NCBI GenBank assembly: GCA_029783825.1
Contig: JAREIK010002459.1
Location: forward strand, 289,918 to 353,917
Length of the DNA: 64,000 nt
Direction: 5' to 3'
Source of the DNA: Sapria himalayana
Taxonomy: Eukaryota > Streptophyta > Magnoliopsida > Malpighiales > Rafflesiaceae
Part shown: positions 38,318 through 50,287 of the stretch, in pieces
Numbering within the stretch: position 1 is the stretch's first letter
How the letters are laid out: every line of letters starts with the position of its first letter
Program-made: the position numbers and the translations under genes
Notes under the pieces: model-generated
What the model was told of the DNA's origin: nothing
What the model saw: only the letters and a program-made list of their open reading frames with translations
Database searches by the model: none

Positions 38318-38740
38318 TTATCTGGTGGTGCCTATTTTAGATAGACTGTCCGCTAGATTATTAGCTTCTCTATATATATGTATTATTGAGGCCTTCAGTT
38401 CATCCAAAAGAATAAGAATTACTTCTAGATCCTCTTCATACCTCCATAATATTTTCTTATTGATTACTGTATTAACTAATAATTTTGAATCTACCTGAAC
38501 TTCAATGTTTTTAAAGTTTAGCTGCTTACATATCTCTAACCCTGATTTTAATGCTCTAATTTCTGATTCTAAAGCCGAGGAGGCTCTACTAGATCTGGTG
38601 AAGACTCTCTGTACTGTCCCTGTATGATCTCTTATTACACCGCCTCCTCCTGCTATTCTAGTGTCCCTGCTAAAACTCCCATCCGTATTAAGTGAGAGTT
38701 TACCAACCGGCGGAGCATTCCACTGTATACATTTAGCCCA
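38318..38740 (-). other. LINE ORF2 RNase H domain (plant RVT_3 type), intact reading
   Basis: Part of the uninterrupted 326-codon frame 39298-38318. The catalytic carboxylates are visible: Asp in LNTDGS, Glu in ALESEIRAL, Asp in VQVDSKLLV and Asp in ANNLADSLSK. The preceding GGGGVIRDHTG motif is typical of the RNase H found at the C terminus of many plant L1 LINEs. This is the only ORF2 domain without visible damage. It removes RNA from RNA-DNA hybrids during reverse transcription. Confidence 0.9.
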
Positions 38741-41700
38741 TTGATGTTTTAAAACTTTGTATGTGAGATCCCATTCTTTCTCAAGCTTCTTTTCTTGTTT
38801 CATTTCCTGTATAACTATTGATTTTATTATTGATATATTACATATCTCCTTTCTAATATCTTTTATAATTTCTGTTAAATTCATCCTTATATTTTCAAAT
38901 TTACTTTTGTTTCGAGATTTCCATATGCACCAAATAATTAGATGCGTCAGTTTCTGATTAAGCCATTTCTTGGTGGGGCTTTTCGTGTTTTCTTTTTCCC
39001 ATTTTTTAACTTTATCTATTAATCCATCATCTATTTTACATATTCTTTTTTTCCCTTCCATCTCTCTCCATATTTCTGCTGCAATGGGTCCATTAGAAAG
39101 CAAATGATCAGTTGTTTCAACCGCTTGTGAACAGGATTCGCATCTTGATGCCATGTTTATCCCTTTCTTTTGTATATTTCTATCTACCAGTATAGCATTC
39201 ATTAAAGCCTTCCATGTGAAGGAGCACATTTTTTGCGGGATGTTTTCTTTCCATACCCATTTAAATAGAGTTTGAGTCGGTTTTTTCTTTCTGACCAAAT
39301 CTTTTGCCGAATTGAGGGAAAATTTTCCTTGTGGTGTTAACGTCCATTTCTAGCCACTCTTCTTTAGTATAGAGTGTGAGTCTACTATCTCTTTTTGTTT
39401 TTACATTGACTTCCAACTGTTCGAAACTTTCTTAGAGGTCTTATTCTTATTATCTAAATATTTTACCCGCATATATTTAGCCCAAAGATTATCGCTTTCT
39501 TTAAGTCTCCACCAGCTTTTACAGTCCCAGGCAGCTGCCGAGTCCTGGAGGCTCATTAGACCTAATCCTGCTTCCTCTTTTGGATAACAGATACTTTTCC
39601 AGTCCTTCCAGTGTAGTTTATTTCTGCCTTGTTTTTTACCCCATAAGAAGTTAGACATTTCTGATTCGAGTTTTTTAATAAATTTTTTAGGGGGATGTAT
39701 TACTGATAAAATGTGTGTTAGCGTGCTTTGTAATACATGTGAAAGCAGCGTAATCCTCCCCCCAAATCCCAGGAGCTCTTCTTTCCATCCTGCTATTTTC
39801 TTTCTTAGCTTGTCTTGAAGGTAAATTAGATATTCTTCCAACAACCTCCCCTCATATATCGGACAACCTAAATACATTAATGCCCCTTTAATTTCTGCAA
39901 AACCTGTAATATTTTTTATTTTATCTACTAACTTTAATTTTGCATTTTTAGCAAGCATGAACTAACATTTACTTTTATTAACCATTTGGCCTGTCACTTT
40001 TTCAAATATTTGAAGAAGATCCATAAGATTCATTAAAGACTTTATGCTAGCATTAGTAAATATTATAAGGTCCATCTGCGTAAGCTAAACAGCCTATTCT
40101 GGGTGTATTCCTTGGTTGTCTGAATGACATTATTTTACCTTCGGATATTTTTTTATTCAAGTTTCGTATTAATAGTTCTAAATAGATTTCAAAAAGAAGG
40201 GGGGGATAACGGATCCCCTTGCCTTAAACTTTTATTTGGTTTAAATTCCTCACTTAACTTACCATTTACCAGGACTCTTACCCAAGTACTTGAAATGCAT
40301 CTATATATTAGATCTATGGTCAGCTCAGAGAAGCCGAACCTTCTTAACACAAAGCAAAGGGTATCCCATTCCACTCTATCGAAGGCTTTCGATAGATCTA
40401 GTTTGACCACTAAGTTTTTTCCTCTAGATTTACCTCATATTTCATTCATTATTTCTGATGCAAGTTTTATATTTTCAATCATTAATCTATTTTTAACAAA
40501 GCCCGTTTGTTCCTGAGATATTATTGAAGGTAAAATTAAACTTAGCCTATTTTGTAATATTTTTGCCAATATTTTATAAATAGCATTGCATAAACTTATT
40601 GGTCTATAATCCTCACATTTTTGTGGTGATTCTTTTTTTGGAATTAATACTATAAAAGATATTACCCATGATTTTGGGATTTCCGCACCTACAAAAAAAC
40701 TTGCAATTGCAGGGACTAGCTCAGTTTTAATCGTATTCCAGTTTACCTGAAAAAAATAATTGTTCCAACCATCAGGTCCTGCTGCACTATCTTTATCAAG
40801 ACTAAAGACAGCCTCTTTAACTTCTGGTTATTCTGGGATCAATTCCATTAATTGGTTTTGAGCTTCCGTAATGGTCGCCCTAATCTCTTGCATTAGAGAA
40901 TTATCTGTCCTACATGACTGACTACATAGTTGATTTTCAAAAAAATTTTTAAAGAGAGCTCCTATTTCCTTTTCATCTTCTACCCATTTTCCTTCTTTAT
41001 TTATTAGACCTTTAATTTTATTTTTTTGAGATTTTATTTTAGACATATTATAAAAAAATTTAGTATTCCGATCACCATCTTTTAACCATTTTATTTTTTG
41101 CTCGTTGTTTCCAATAAATTTCTTCCATGTGTAATTTCAATCTCAGTTCTCCTTTAGCCTTACTTAATTCTATCTGAGTTTCATTATTATTAGTGGAGAC
41201 AAAATCTTGCTCCAGCTTGGCTACTTTTTCTTCTAGTTTTTTTAGCTCCTGATTTAATTTCCCAAAAACCTCTTTATTCCATGTTTTTAAATAGGCTTTT
41301 AGCCTCAGAAGTTTAATTGATAGAACTTGCATTGGTTTACCCTCTGCTGGCTCTTTCCAAGACTCTCTGTCAAGTCCTGCAAAACTCGCATGCTTTACCC
41401 ACATATTTTGAAATTTAAAATTAGATGTATTACCCTGGTTTCTTTGAATCATGATAAGTAGGGGGCTATGGTCAGAGCAAGTTCTATTTAGGTGTCTAAG
41501 TCCCATAATCCCTTGTGAGGTGACCCACTTTGTGTTACACATTATCCTATCCAGTCGAGCCCAGATGACTCCTCTTTTTTTCTAATTATTGCACTAGGTA
41601 TATCTCGAACCAGTGAAATCTATTTCCATTAGATTAGTAATGGCTATTGTATCATTAAATTATTTCATGGCTACCTTATCCGGTGGTTTGCCACCCTTCT

Positions 41701-42121
41701 TTTCTTGAGGGCTTCTAATTATGTTAAAGTCGCCTCCTATAATCCAAGGTGAATTTCTACTTGCTATATCTTTCATTTCTTCCCATAAAGCCAACCTAGA
41801 TTGTTTATCATTTTTTGCATAAACTGCTGAGATTATTTGATCTGTGCTCTTATCTAATTTGAAATGTACTATTTGTTCAGTATCTTTTATTATTTCAATT
41901 TTCAATTTACTGTGCCATAAAATCCAAATTTTACTATTTAGGTTAGCATAAGCCTTATTAAATCCTAAAATTTCTCTATATTTATTTAGTTGATCTTGCA
42001 GGACCATTGGTACTGCAATAATCATTAGTGAGATTTTATGTTCTTTAATTAAAAGTCTTAATCTATTTATCGTGGGGCTATTAGCTACCCCCCTAACATT
42101 CCAATATAGGCATCTATCCAT
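38318..42121 (-). pseudogene. LINE ORF2: endonuclease / reverse transcriptase / RNase H polyprotein, multiply disrupted
   Basis: Starting MDRCLYWNVRG, the order is: EEP endonuclease (WNVRG, GGDFN, SDHSPL), a linker with LKAYLKTWNKEVFGKL, reverse transcriptase (AAGPDG, KLDLSKAFDRVEW, RQGDPLSP, then a YADD-type box), zf-RVT (FTWKALMNA, CESC, HLL) and C-terminal RNase H. Defects: GTA for the usual glutamate codon in the EPMV-like motif (AVPMV), which removes a catalytic residue; in-frame stops near 41660, 41590, 41578 and 40828; an extra base near 41083; an extra base in a seven-base C-run (40199-40205); and an extra base at 40072-40073 inside the YADD codons. Before zf-RVT about 100 residues usual for the family seem missing near 39400. 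Length is otherwise normal. Confidence 0.93.
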
Positions 42122-42221
42122 TAAAAACTAATTTAGCTTGGGCTCGAGTTGTACACTTAGATTCATAAGACATGTTAGCATATTTTTTCGTATTTCTTAC
42201 TGTTTTAGGAGTGTGAGGAAT

Positions 42222-43547
42222 TTAATGCCTAATCTCATTATATTTTACCTGTTTTCCGAGCACCATGGCCATTTGCTTTAGAACCTCCATGGATTGGGTT
42301 CTTGAAAGATTACCCCAATCTTCATTATAAATATATATATCGTCCTTTGCTTTCACCTCAGGCTCGTCTTGAGATACATCACCCGTGTGACTTGAAGGGC
42401 AACTAAAAATTACCGAATCTTCTTCAGAGAAATCCAAAAGATCCTCGTCTATCCATGCATAATCATCAAGTTTTTCTTTTAATACAATTCTTGTTTTAGA
42501 TGTTTTTTTATATTTTCTCTTGTGTTTTACCTCCTCCCATCCTTTTTTTAAGCTAACATCATTCTCTATCCCCAAGTTAGTCTCTGTCAGGGTTCCTTCT
42601 TCTTGGGTAATATTTGGATAATCTGGTGGGATGCCTGATATTATTCCACTGTCCAGATCTCCCTTCGGCTGGATATTTTGTTTGAGAAGTGTGGCCTCCT
42701 CTTTCCTTACCCATTGCATCACCGTCCTACCTCCTCCTTCATGCTGATGCCCGTTGTTATGCTCTTCTTTCCCCACCTTGCACGATAAATTTTCATGCCC
42801 GAGCCTCTTACATTTTGTACAGTAGGGAGGAAGGCTTTTGAGGATGACAGTTTGCCAAAACCCCTCGGCCTGTTCCCCTTCACCACTACCTATCCATATT
42901 TTGTCAGGCGGTTTAGTTAAGAGGTTTAGCTCGACACATACACGTGCTTTATTCGGCCTTGCCATGGTTCTTGTGGCTTCATCTCGTAACATGGGCTTAC
43001 CCAAACACGATGAAATTGCATAGAGAGATGTTTCAGAGAAAAGATGGAGTGGCAGAAAAGGCAATGTAAACCATACCTAGGCTATAGGCGCCTCTTCAAG
43101 AGGAGTAAAATACTTTGTCCACTTCAGTATACGCATGGGGAAGCCGTCAACTTGCCATAATCCACGCTGTCATAGACGATATTGATCTTCCAATAGAGAG
43201 CATTGGAGCATGACATGTTTGGCATCAAAATTAGCAAATTTCACATTCCCCTTGAGCTTTAAATTGTCGATGAATTTCTGAACTCCAACCGCACGAGGCC
43301 TGCCGTGAGAGAACTTACCAACGAGCGTGTATTCGAAAGGTTCTAAGAGCCTTTGAAATTCTTCGGCAGAGAAGATGATAGTCGGGAGCCCGTTTTTGTT
43401 CCCTTTAATTCGTGAAATCGGCGTGGTTCCCTTCACCATCGAAACAAAAGACTTATTATTTAATAATAAGTCAGATTTTTCCATTCTCACCTTGAGTTGG
43501 GCTTGGTTTGAACAGCAATGGAGTGTTCTTCTTTCTTCGTTGCACAA
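42222..43547 (-). pseudogene. LINE ORF1: gag-like RNA-binding protein with DUF4283 and CCHC knuckle, two stops
   Basis: The frame from 43547 (MCNEERRTLHCC) runs through a DUF4283-like region (FSHGRPRAVGVQKFIDNLKL, WQVDGFPMRILKWT) to a zinc knuckle YCTKCKRLGHENLSC (C-x2-C-x4-H-x4-C) and a charged acidic tail. It ends at 42222, about 441 codons in all. Two in-frame stops, a TGA at about 43170 and a TAG at about 43080, interrupt it without a frameshift. A downstream ATG at 43064 would begin a 280-codon remainder. ORF1 proteins bind the LINE RNA and form the retrotransposition particle. The ORF1-ORF2 gap is 100 bp. Confidence 0.9.
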
Positions 43548-44195
43548 TCTAGCAGTTACACATAAACTTTACACTATCAAACAACAATTCACGAAGCAAT
43601 TTGCACAATAAATCCCTCAACTGTTCGCATAACATTTTATTCCAAATAATCGCAAGAAAAGAAAGCTAGAGAAAAACGCAAGAGAAAAACCCAAGAGGAT
43701 TTTCACGAGAGAACCAAGGAGCACTTCCGGCTTCTAATTTAGCTTATTATTTCTTACAAGTGTTGTTGTTCATGTTCACCCATATTGCATCATTCCCATA
43801 ACAGTTTTCCTTTTTGTAGATATTGGAAATATCGCGAGAGAACCAAGAAGCACTTCGTTGCGTAAAACTAGCTGTTACACATAATAACACTTTGCAAATA
43901 TAACCTCAAACAGCAATTCACGAAGCAATTTACACGATAGTTCACCCAACAATTCACATTAACAGTATATTCAAGATAATCACAAGCTAAAATGTTAGAG
44001 AGAAAATCACGAGAGAACCTGCAATTCACGAAGCAATTTGCACAATAATTCATTCAACAAATTCACATAACAGTTTATTTAAGATAAATCGCGAGAGAGA
44101 AAATCTAGAGAAAACCGTAGGAGAATTTTCGCGAGAGAGTTTTCGCGAGAGCTAGGGTTCGGCAATTTTCGCGAGAGAGGGAATACCTGTTTTTT
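43548..44195 (-). promoter_or_regulatory. LINE 5' leader with repeated units
   Basis: Blocks containing CAATTCACGAAGCAATTTGC, a TTCAACAAATTCACATAACA-like segment and TCGCGAGAGA recur from about 43582, 43912 and 44021. AGAACCAAG.AGCACTTC occurs at about 43712 and 43840. Tandem 5' units act as promoter monomers in some mammalian L1 families. By analogy this leader may be the internal promoter. It is also the most CG-rich stretch of the element. Confidence 0.7.
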
Positions 44196-44243
44196 ATAGA
44201 TAGATAGTAATGCTCAAGAGTTATTCATAAGTTCGTACCTTTT
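44196..44243 (-). other. Possible filler sequence at LINE 5' junction
   Basis: Between the CTCTCGCGA leader and the right target duplication lie 48 bases unlike the rest of the leader. They include TATAGATAGATAG on plus, which is TCTA-type sequence in the orientation opposite to the surrounding array. It could be filler DNA acquired during 5'-end joining or simply the true LINE 5' end. Confidence 0.5.
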
Positions 44244-44260
44244 TATCAATCAATCTATCT
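44244..44260. repeat. Right target-site duplication of the LINE
   Basis: TATCAATCAATCTATCT, identical to 36846-36862. The TCTA array resumes here. Confidence 0.82.
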
Positions 44261-47115
44261 ATTTATCTATTTATCTCTCAATGTATTTGTCTTTATATCT
44301 GCCTATATATTTGTTTATTTATCTATCTATATATCTATCTTTCTGTATATTTATTTTTCTCTCTATTTATCTATCTATATATTTCTTTATCTATCTATCT
44401 ATCTATTTCTATATCTATTTGTCTATCTATCTCTTTATCTATTTTTCTATTTGTATATATATATCTTTATCTATCTATCTATCTATTAATCTGTCTGTCT
44501 ATTTATTAGTTTATCTATCTAATTGTTTCTCCATCTTTTTATATGTCTATAAATCTTTCTATCTGTCTGTCTATAAATCTATCTATCTTTCTGTATATAA
44601 ATCTATCTATCTATATTTCTATGTATTTGTCTTTCTATATGTGTATCTATCTATCTAAATATCTATCTATATATGTATCTATGTGTCTGTCTATCTATCT
44701 ATCTATCTGTTTATCTATCTATCTGTCTATATAAATGTCTATCTTTTCATCATATATCTGTATATCTATGTGTCTATCTATCTATCTATCTGTCTATCAA
44801 TTTTTCTATATATATGTCTATCAATCTGTCTATATATATGTCTATTTATCTGTTTATTTATCTGTCTAATTATTGGTCTATATATTAGTCTATCTATCTT
44901 TTTATTTGTCTATCTATCTATCTATATAAATATTTATCTTTATATCTATCAATATATCTATCTGTATATCGATCTATCTATATATCTATATATCTATATA
45001 TCTATCTATCTATATATCTATCTATTTATCTATCTTTATATCTATCTATCTAACTAACTATTAATCTATCAATCTATTTGTCTATCTATCTATTAATCTA
45101 TTTATCTATCTTTCTGTATATCTATCTATGTATGTATATATATATATCTATCTATCTATCTGTCTGTCTCACCATTTGTCTTTCTATCTGTCGATCTATC
45201 TATTTATATATCTATCTATCTGTCTTTCTATCTATTTATACATCTGTCTATCTATTTATCTATCTATCCACCTATTTATATATCTATCTATCTATCTATC
45301 TATACATGTATCTATCTAATAATATGTCGATATATATATATATCTATCAACTTGTCTATATTTATATCAAACTATATTTCAATCTAGCTATCTATCTATT
45401 TATCATTAATTCTATCAATTTGTCTATTTTTCTATCTATTTATCTATCTATCAATTTATCTATCAATCTATCTATCAAACTGACTATTTATCTCTCTATC
45501 TAACTGGTATTCTATCTGTCTATTTATTTATTAATCTATATGTCATTCTATCCATCTATCTATCTATCTATATCTATCTACCTATCTATTTGTAAATCAA
45601 TCTTGTTAATATTCTTTTTATCAACCTATCTAATAATCTGACTATCTATCTAGCAATTAATTTATATATCTATCTATCTATCTATATAGTTATCTATTAA
45701 TCAATCAATATATCTATCTATCTGTCTCTCTAACTATCTGTCTATCAATCTGTAAATCAATTTGTCTATCAATTTGTCTCTCAATTTGTCTGTAATTTTG
45801 TGTATGAATCTTTCTATCAATATATCTATCAATAAATCTATCAATCTATTTAAGAATCTGTCTATCTATTTGTTTAACTATCTAATTATCTATTTATTTG
45901 TGTATCTATCTATTTATCTATCTATCTTTTTTCTTTCTTTCTTTCTAGCTGTCTATCTATATATCTTATTATTTGTCTATCTATGTATATATCTATTTGT
46001 CTAACTATCTATCTATCTATCGGTTTATATATCTATCTAATTTTTATTTATCTGTAAAAGTATCTTTCTATCTATCTATATGTCTATCTATCTGTCTATC
46101 AATCTTTCTATCTATATGTGTATCTACCATTTATATTTCTCTTTATATTTCTATTAATAATCAAATAATCTATCAGGGTATATAATTTTCTATCTATATG
46201 ACTATCTATCTGTCTATCTATCTACCTTTCTATTTGTTTGTCTATGAATCAATCTACTTGTCTATCAATCTATCTATTTATCTATATATCTTTATTTCTA
46301 TCAATCTACATGTCTATCTAATTATCTATCTATTTGTATATCTCTCTATTTATCTATATATCTATCTCTCTATCTATCTATCTTTATTTATATCTATCTA
46401 TCTAGTTATCTATCTATCTTTATTTATATCTATCTATCTCTATCTATCTATCTATACTTCTATCTATATGTCTATCTATCTATCTATCTATTTATCTTTT
46501 TTTCAATCATTCTATCTATGTATCTTTCAATATTTTTATCAATCTGTATATGAATTTAATATCAATCAATCTATACATCGATCTATCCATCTATCTATCT
46601 ATTTGTCTATCTATCTATATATCCATATATCTATATGTCTCTATTTATGTCTATCTATCGAACTATATTTATTTCTATCTATCTGTCAATCTATTTATTT
46701 ATCTATCTGTCTATCTAAATATCTAAATATATGTCCTTTTATCTATCTATCTATATGTCTTTCTATATGTCAATCTATCAGTCTATCTATCAATTAGATG
46801 ATCTATATGTATATCTATTAATCTATCTATCTATCTATATTTCTATCAATATATCTATTTATCTATCCATCTATATCTTTATATATTTATTTCTATCTAT
46901 CTATCTATCTATTTATCTATTTATTAATTTGTCTATCTATCTTTCTAATAGTATATTGATCAATCTATATATTAATCTATCTTTCAATCTCTGTATCCAT
47001 CTTTCAATCTTTCTTTCTATCAATCAATCTATTAATCTATCTATATATTTATCTATCTATCTATCTTTCTATCTATGTATCTATCTGTTTGTCTATTTAT
47101 CATCTATCTAACTAT

Positions 47116-47217
47116 GCAATGCTAGATACTCATAGTGAGGCACTTCGAGTTAGCGAAGTGCTTTAGTAGCGCTGAAGCCTTGTGTACTTTAATGCTGAGC
47201 CAAGGATGCTCCACCTT
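47116..47217. other. 102-bp non-array island with hairpin, unknown origin
   Basis: GC-balanced sequence unlike TCTA repeats. It contains the perfect 8-bp stem GCACTTCG / CGAAGTGC (47140-47147, 47154-47161) with a 6-base loop, then TAGCGCT and an AAGCCTTGTGTACTTTAATGC segment. I see no clear target duplication or poly(A). It may be a fragment of a short interspersed element. A small plus-strand frame crossing it has no meaning. Confidence 0.6.
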
Positions 47218-48099
47218 ATCTTTATCTATCTGTCTGTCTATTTGTAAGTCTTTCTATCAGTCTATCAGTCTATCTCTCACTCTATCTATCAATCCGTCTA
47301 TATATGTGTCTATCTCTCAATATATCTATTAATCCATCTATCTATCTGTATATCTATCTATATGTCTATCTATCATTCTATCTATCTATCTATCTAACTA
47401 TATATCTTTCTATCAATCTCTCTATCTATTTATCTATATATCTTTCTATGTACTTTTCTATTTATATGATTATCTATCTATATATCTATCTGTCTATTTA
47501 TCGATCTATATATTTGTATATCTATCTATTTATCTATCTGTCTGTCTGTTTATCAATTTGTCTATCTATTTGTCTATGTATCTGTCTGTCTATCAATCAA
47601 TTTTCAGTCTACCTATCTGTTAGTCTAATTGTCTATCTGTAGTCTATCTATCAGTCTAACTAACTAACTATCTATCTATCTATATGTCTATCTATCTTTC
47701 TATATATCTATATATTTTTCTATTTGTCTATCTATGTATCAATCTATCTATGAATTTGTATATCTATCTATCTATTTAACTTTTTATTATCTATTTAACT
47801 TTTTATCTATCTATCAATCTATTTGTCGATATTTCTGTATATCTATCTATCTGTCTATCTATTTTGCTAAAAATCTATTGATCTATAAGTTCATCTATTT
47901 ATCTATCGATTTTCAGACTATATACCTATGTATCTATTGGTTATCTATCTTTCTATCTATCTTCTTTTCTATCTATTTATCTATCTATTTTTATGTCTAT
48001 CTATCTGTCTATCTATATATATATCTATCTTTTTGTATATCTACATGTCTATCTATCTATATATTAATACAAAAAATCCAAAACAACTAAGGACAATTC

Positions 48100-48480
48100 C
48101 CTAGCCACTCGGGGTTTTCATTTGCTAAATGGCATATAGCAACAGATTAACAATGAAATCTTTCCCAATCTAAAGTGCTCGTCGTTATAAATTAGCAAGG
48201 GAAAGTTTTGCTATCTAAAAAATTTTAGTGATGAAAATATCCCCAGCTAAAATAATAATTTTCCAACCTAAATTAGCAAGCTAAATGGTAGTTTGCGTCG
48301 CTAAATGGATATAGCAATGTAAGCTTTCCCAATCTAGTGTGCTCATCGCTAAAAATTAGAGAGGGAAATAGTCCATAGCAAAATATTTTAGCAACGAAAA
48401 AATCCCTAGCTAAAATATTAATTTTCCTATCTAAATTAGTAAGGGAAAATCCCTAGCTAAATTAGCAAGAGAAAATTCCC
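48100..48480. repeat. CACTA-3 left subterminal repeat region
   Basis: Alternating TCCCTAGCTAAA, AGCAAGGGAAA and AAAGTGCTCGTCG modules, the complement of those at 19855-20275. These are probable binding sites for an element-encoded protein, by analogy with En/Spm. Confidence 0.8.
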
Positions 48481-48649
48481 TAGCTATTTTCATTTCAAAA
48501 CATTTTTCAAAATTTATTTTTTTTTTAAAAATTAATTAAATAATTTAATATATTTTATATTAAATTGAATAAAAAAGAAACTATAAACAATAATTTATAA
48601 TTTACAATAAATAAAATTTTATAATAAATTATTTTGATTCGATATTTTA

Positions 48650-49540
48650 TATAATTCAAACAAAAATATAACAAAATTTTATTGCATCTTATTCATCAAT
48701 GTATCTACCGATAATGCATGAGTATAATCTATTCGTGCATTGACATTGATTTCTTTCCCTCTGCTCCCCTGATCACCATCTTTCTGCTGCGACAAAGTTA
48801 TGCAAGTAGCTATGTGTCTTGTCTAGTGAAAAATCCCTTCACTTATACAAGCTTCGTATGGGGAACAATGTGGTACCATGACTATATTAAATTTAAATAG
48901 TCAATCAAATCAAAATAAATAAATAATTTATGTTTTCATAAATATATAATACTACAGTATATTTGTACATATATACTAGCATTTTCACTCGTTACATGTA
49001 TTCCTGAAGTATATCTAAATATATACTACACTATTATATGTACAATTATACTCAGTATATATGTGCATATATACTACAGTTTTATATGTAAATATATACT
49101 CAGTATATATGTATATATATACTGAGTACATATGTACTCAGTATATATTTTAATATATTACTACAAAATTATATGTTCTTATATATTGAGTATAAATGTA
49201 CATATATTATAGTATTATATTTACATATAAACTGAGTATATATATACATATACTACATTATTATATGTACATATATACTATGTACATATTTACTAAGTAT
49301 ATATGTAGATATAATACTGCATAATTATATGTGCTTATATATTGAGTATATATGTACATATATTATAGTATATTTGTAGATATACTAAGTATATAAGTAC
49401 ATATATGATATAGTATTATATGTACATATATACTCAGTATATACGTACATATATACTCAGTATATACGTACATATGTACTTCAGTATATACATATATATT
49501 TTTTGTAGTATATACGTGCATATATACTATAGTAGATCTA
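48650..49540 (-). repeat. Inverted copy of the CACTA-2 palindrome module
   Basis: 48650-48960 is the reverse complement of the 19420-19660 module, with matching words such as GACAAAGTTATGCAAG, CTGCGACAAAG, GGTACCAT and TCAAATCAAAATAAATAAA. It is followed by ACATATATACTCAGTATATA palindromes to about 49540. It is a single copy here, against two tandem copies in CACTA-2. Confidence 0.82.
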
Positions 49541-49551
49541 CACACACACAC

Positions 49552-50287
49552 ACATATGTATACATAGTTATAAATATAGTTATATTTAATTATATATAGT
49601 TTTATATAGTTATAAAAATATTTATATATAGTTATACACATATAGTTAAACATAATATTCTATGTTGTTATACATGTAATTATAAAACTAGTTACATGTT
49701 ATACATATAGTTACACATTTAGTTAAAATTATTTATACATGTAGGTATATATATTTTTTGATTTAATTTTATATATTTATACATATAGTTATGTATAGGT
49801 ATAGATATAATAAAATACATTTTTATATATTAATATATAAAAATGTATATTAAATATATGTTGTAAATAATATATAAAAATTATTGATATTTAAATATAT
49901 TTACAAATATATAGATTTACATATATGTATACATAGTTACAAATATAGTTATATTTAATTATATAGAGTTTTATATAGTTATACAAATATTTATATATAG
50001 TTATACACATATAGTTAAACATAATGTTGTATGTTGTTATACATGTAATTATAAATATAGTTACATGTGGTTATACATTTAGTTACACATTTAGTTAAAC
50101 TTATATTTATACATGTAGGTATATATTTTTTTCATTTAATTTTATATATTTATAAATATAGTTATGTATAGGTATAGATATTGTAAAATACATTTTTTAT
50201 ATATTAATATATAAAAATGTATATTAAATATATGTTGTATATAATTTATAAAAATTATTGATATTTAAATATATTTAAATACATGTA
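49552..50287 (+). repeat. About 368-bp tandem duplication in CACTA-3
   Basis: The unit starting ATATGTATACATAGTTA at about 49553 recurs at about 49921. It proceeds through the same GTTATATTTAATTATAT, ATGTTGTTATACATGTAATTA and TATGTTGTA.ATAAT words. Divergence is only a few percent. Confidence 0.85.

Larger units (their letters stand above)
36863..44243 (-). mobile_element. Near full-length plant L1-like LINE, inactivated
   Basis: Read on the minus strand, the element has a 5' leader with CTCTCGCGA repeats, ORF1 (gag-like), ORF2 (endonuclease, reverse transcriptase, zf-RVT, RNase H), a 3' region of about 1.4 kb, an AATAAA signal at about 36898-36893 and a poly(A)-rich end. A 17-bp target duplication flanks it. 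The length of 7381 bp suggests essentially full size. Stops, 1-bp insertions and a probable internal deletion make it non-autonomous. Several stops look like C-to-T (G-to-A) changes expected from cytosine methylation. It split the TCTA array into segments 2 and 3. Confidence 0.94.
44244..48064 (+). repeat. Degenerate TCTA array, segment 3
   Basis: Same unit, strand and degree of degeneracy as segments 1, 2 and 4. It contains a local duplication of about 34 bp with ATCTTTATTTATATCTATCT (about 46380-46440) and one foreign island at 47116-47217. It ends at the mutated left terminus of CACTA-3. Confidence 0.97.

Noticed and set aside
40124..40516. 130-codon plus-strand frame
   Set aside because: It is antisense to the reverse transcriptase region of the LINE and has no independent support. 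The same applies to 38757-38957, 42838-43023 and 43375-43611.
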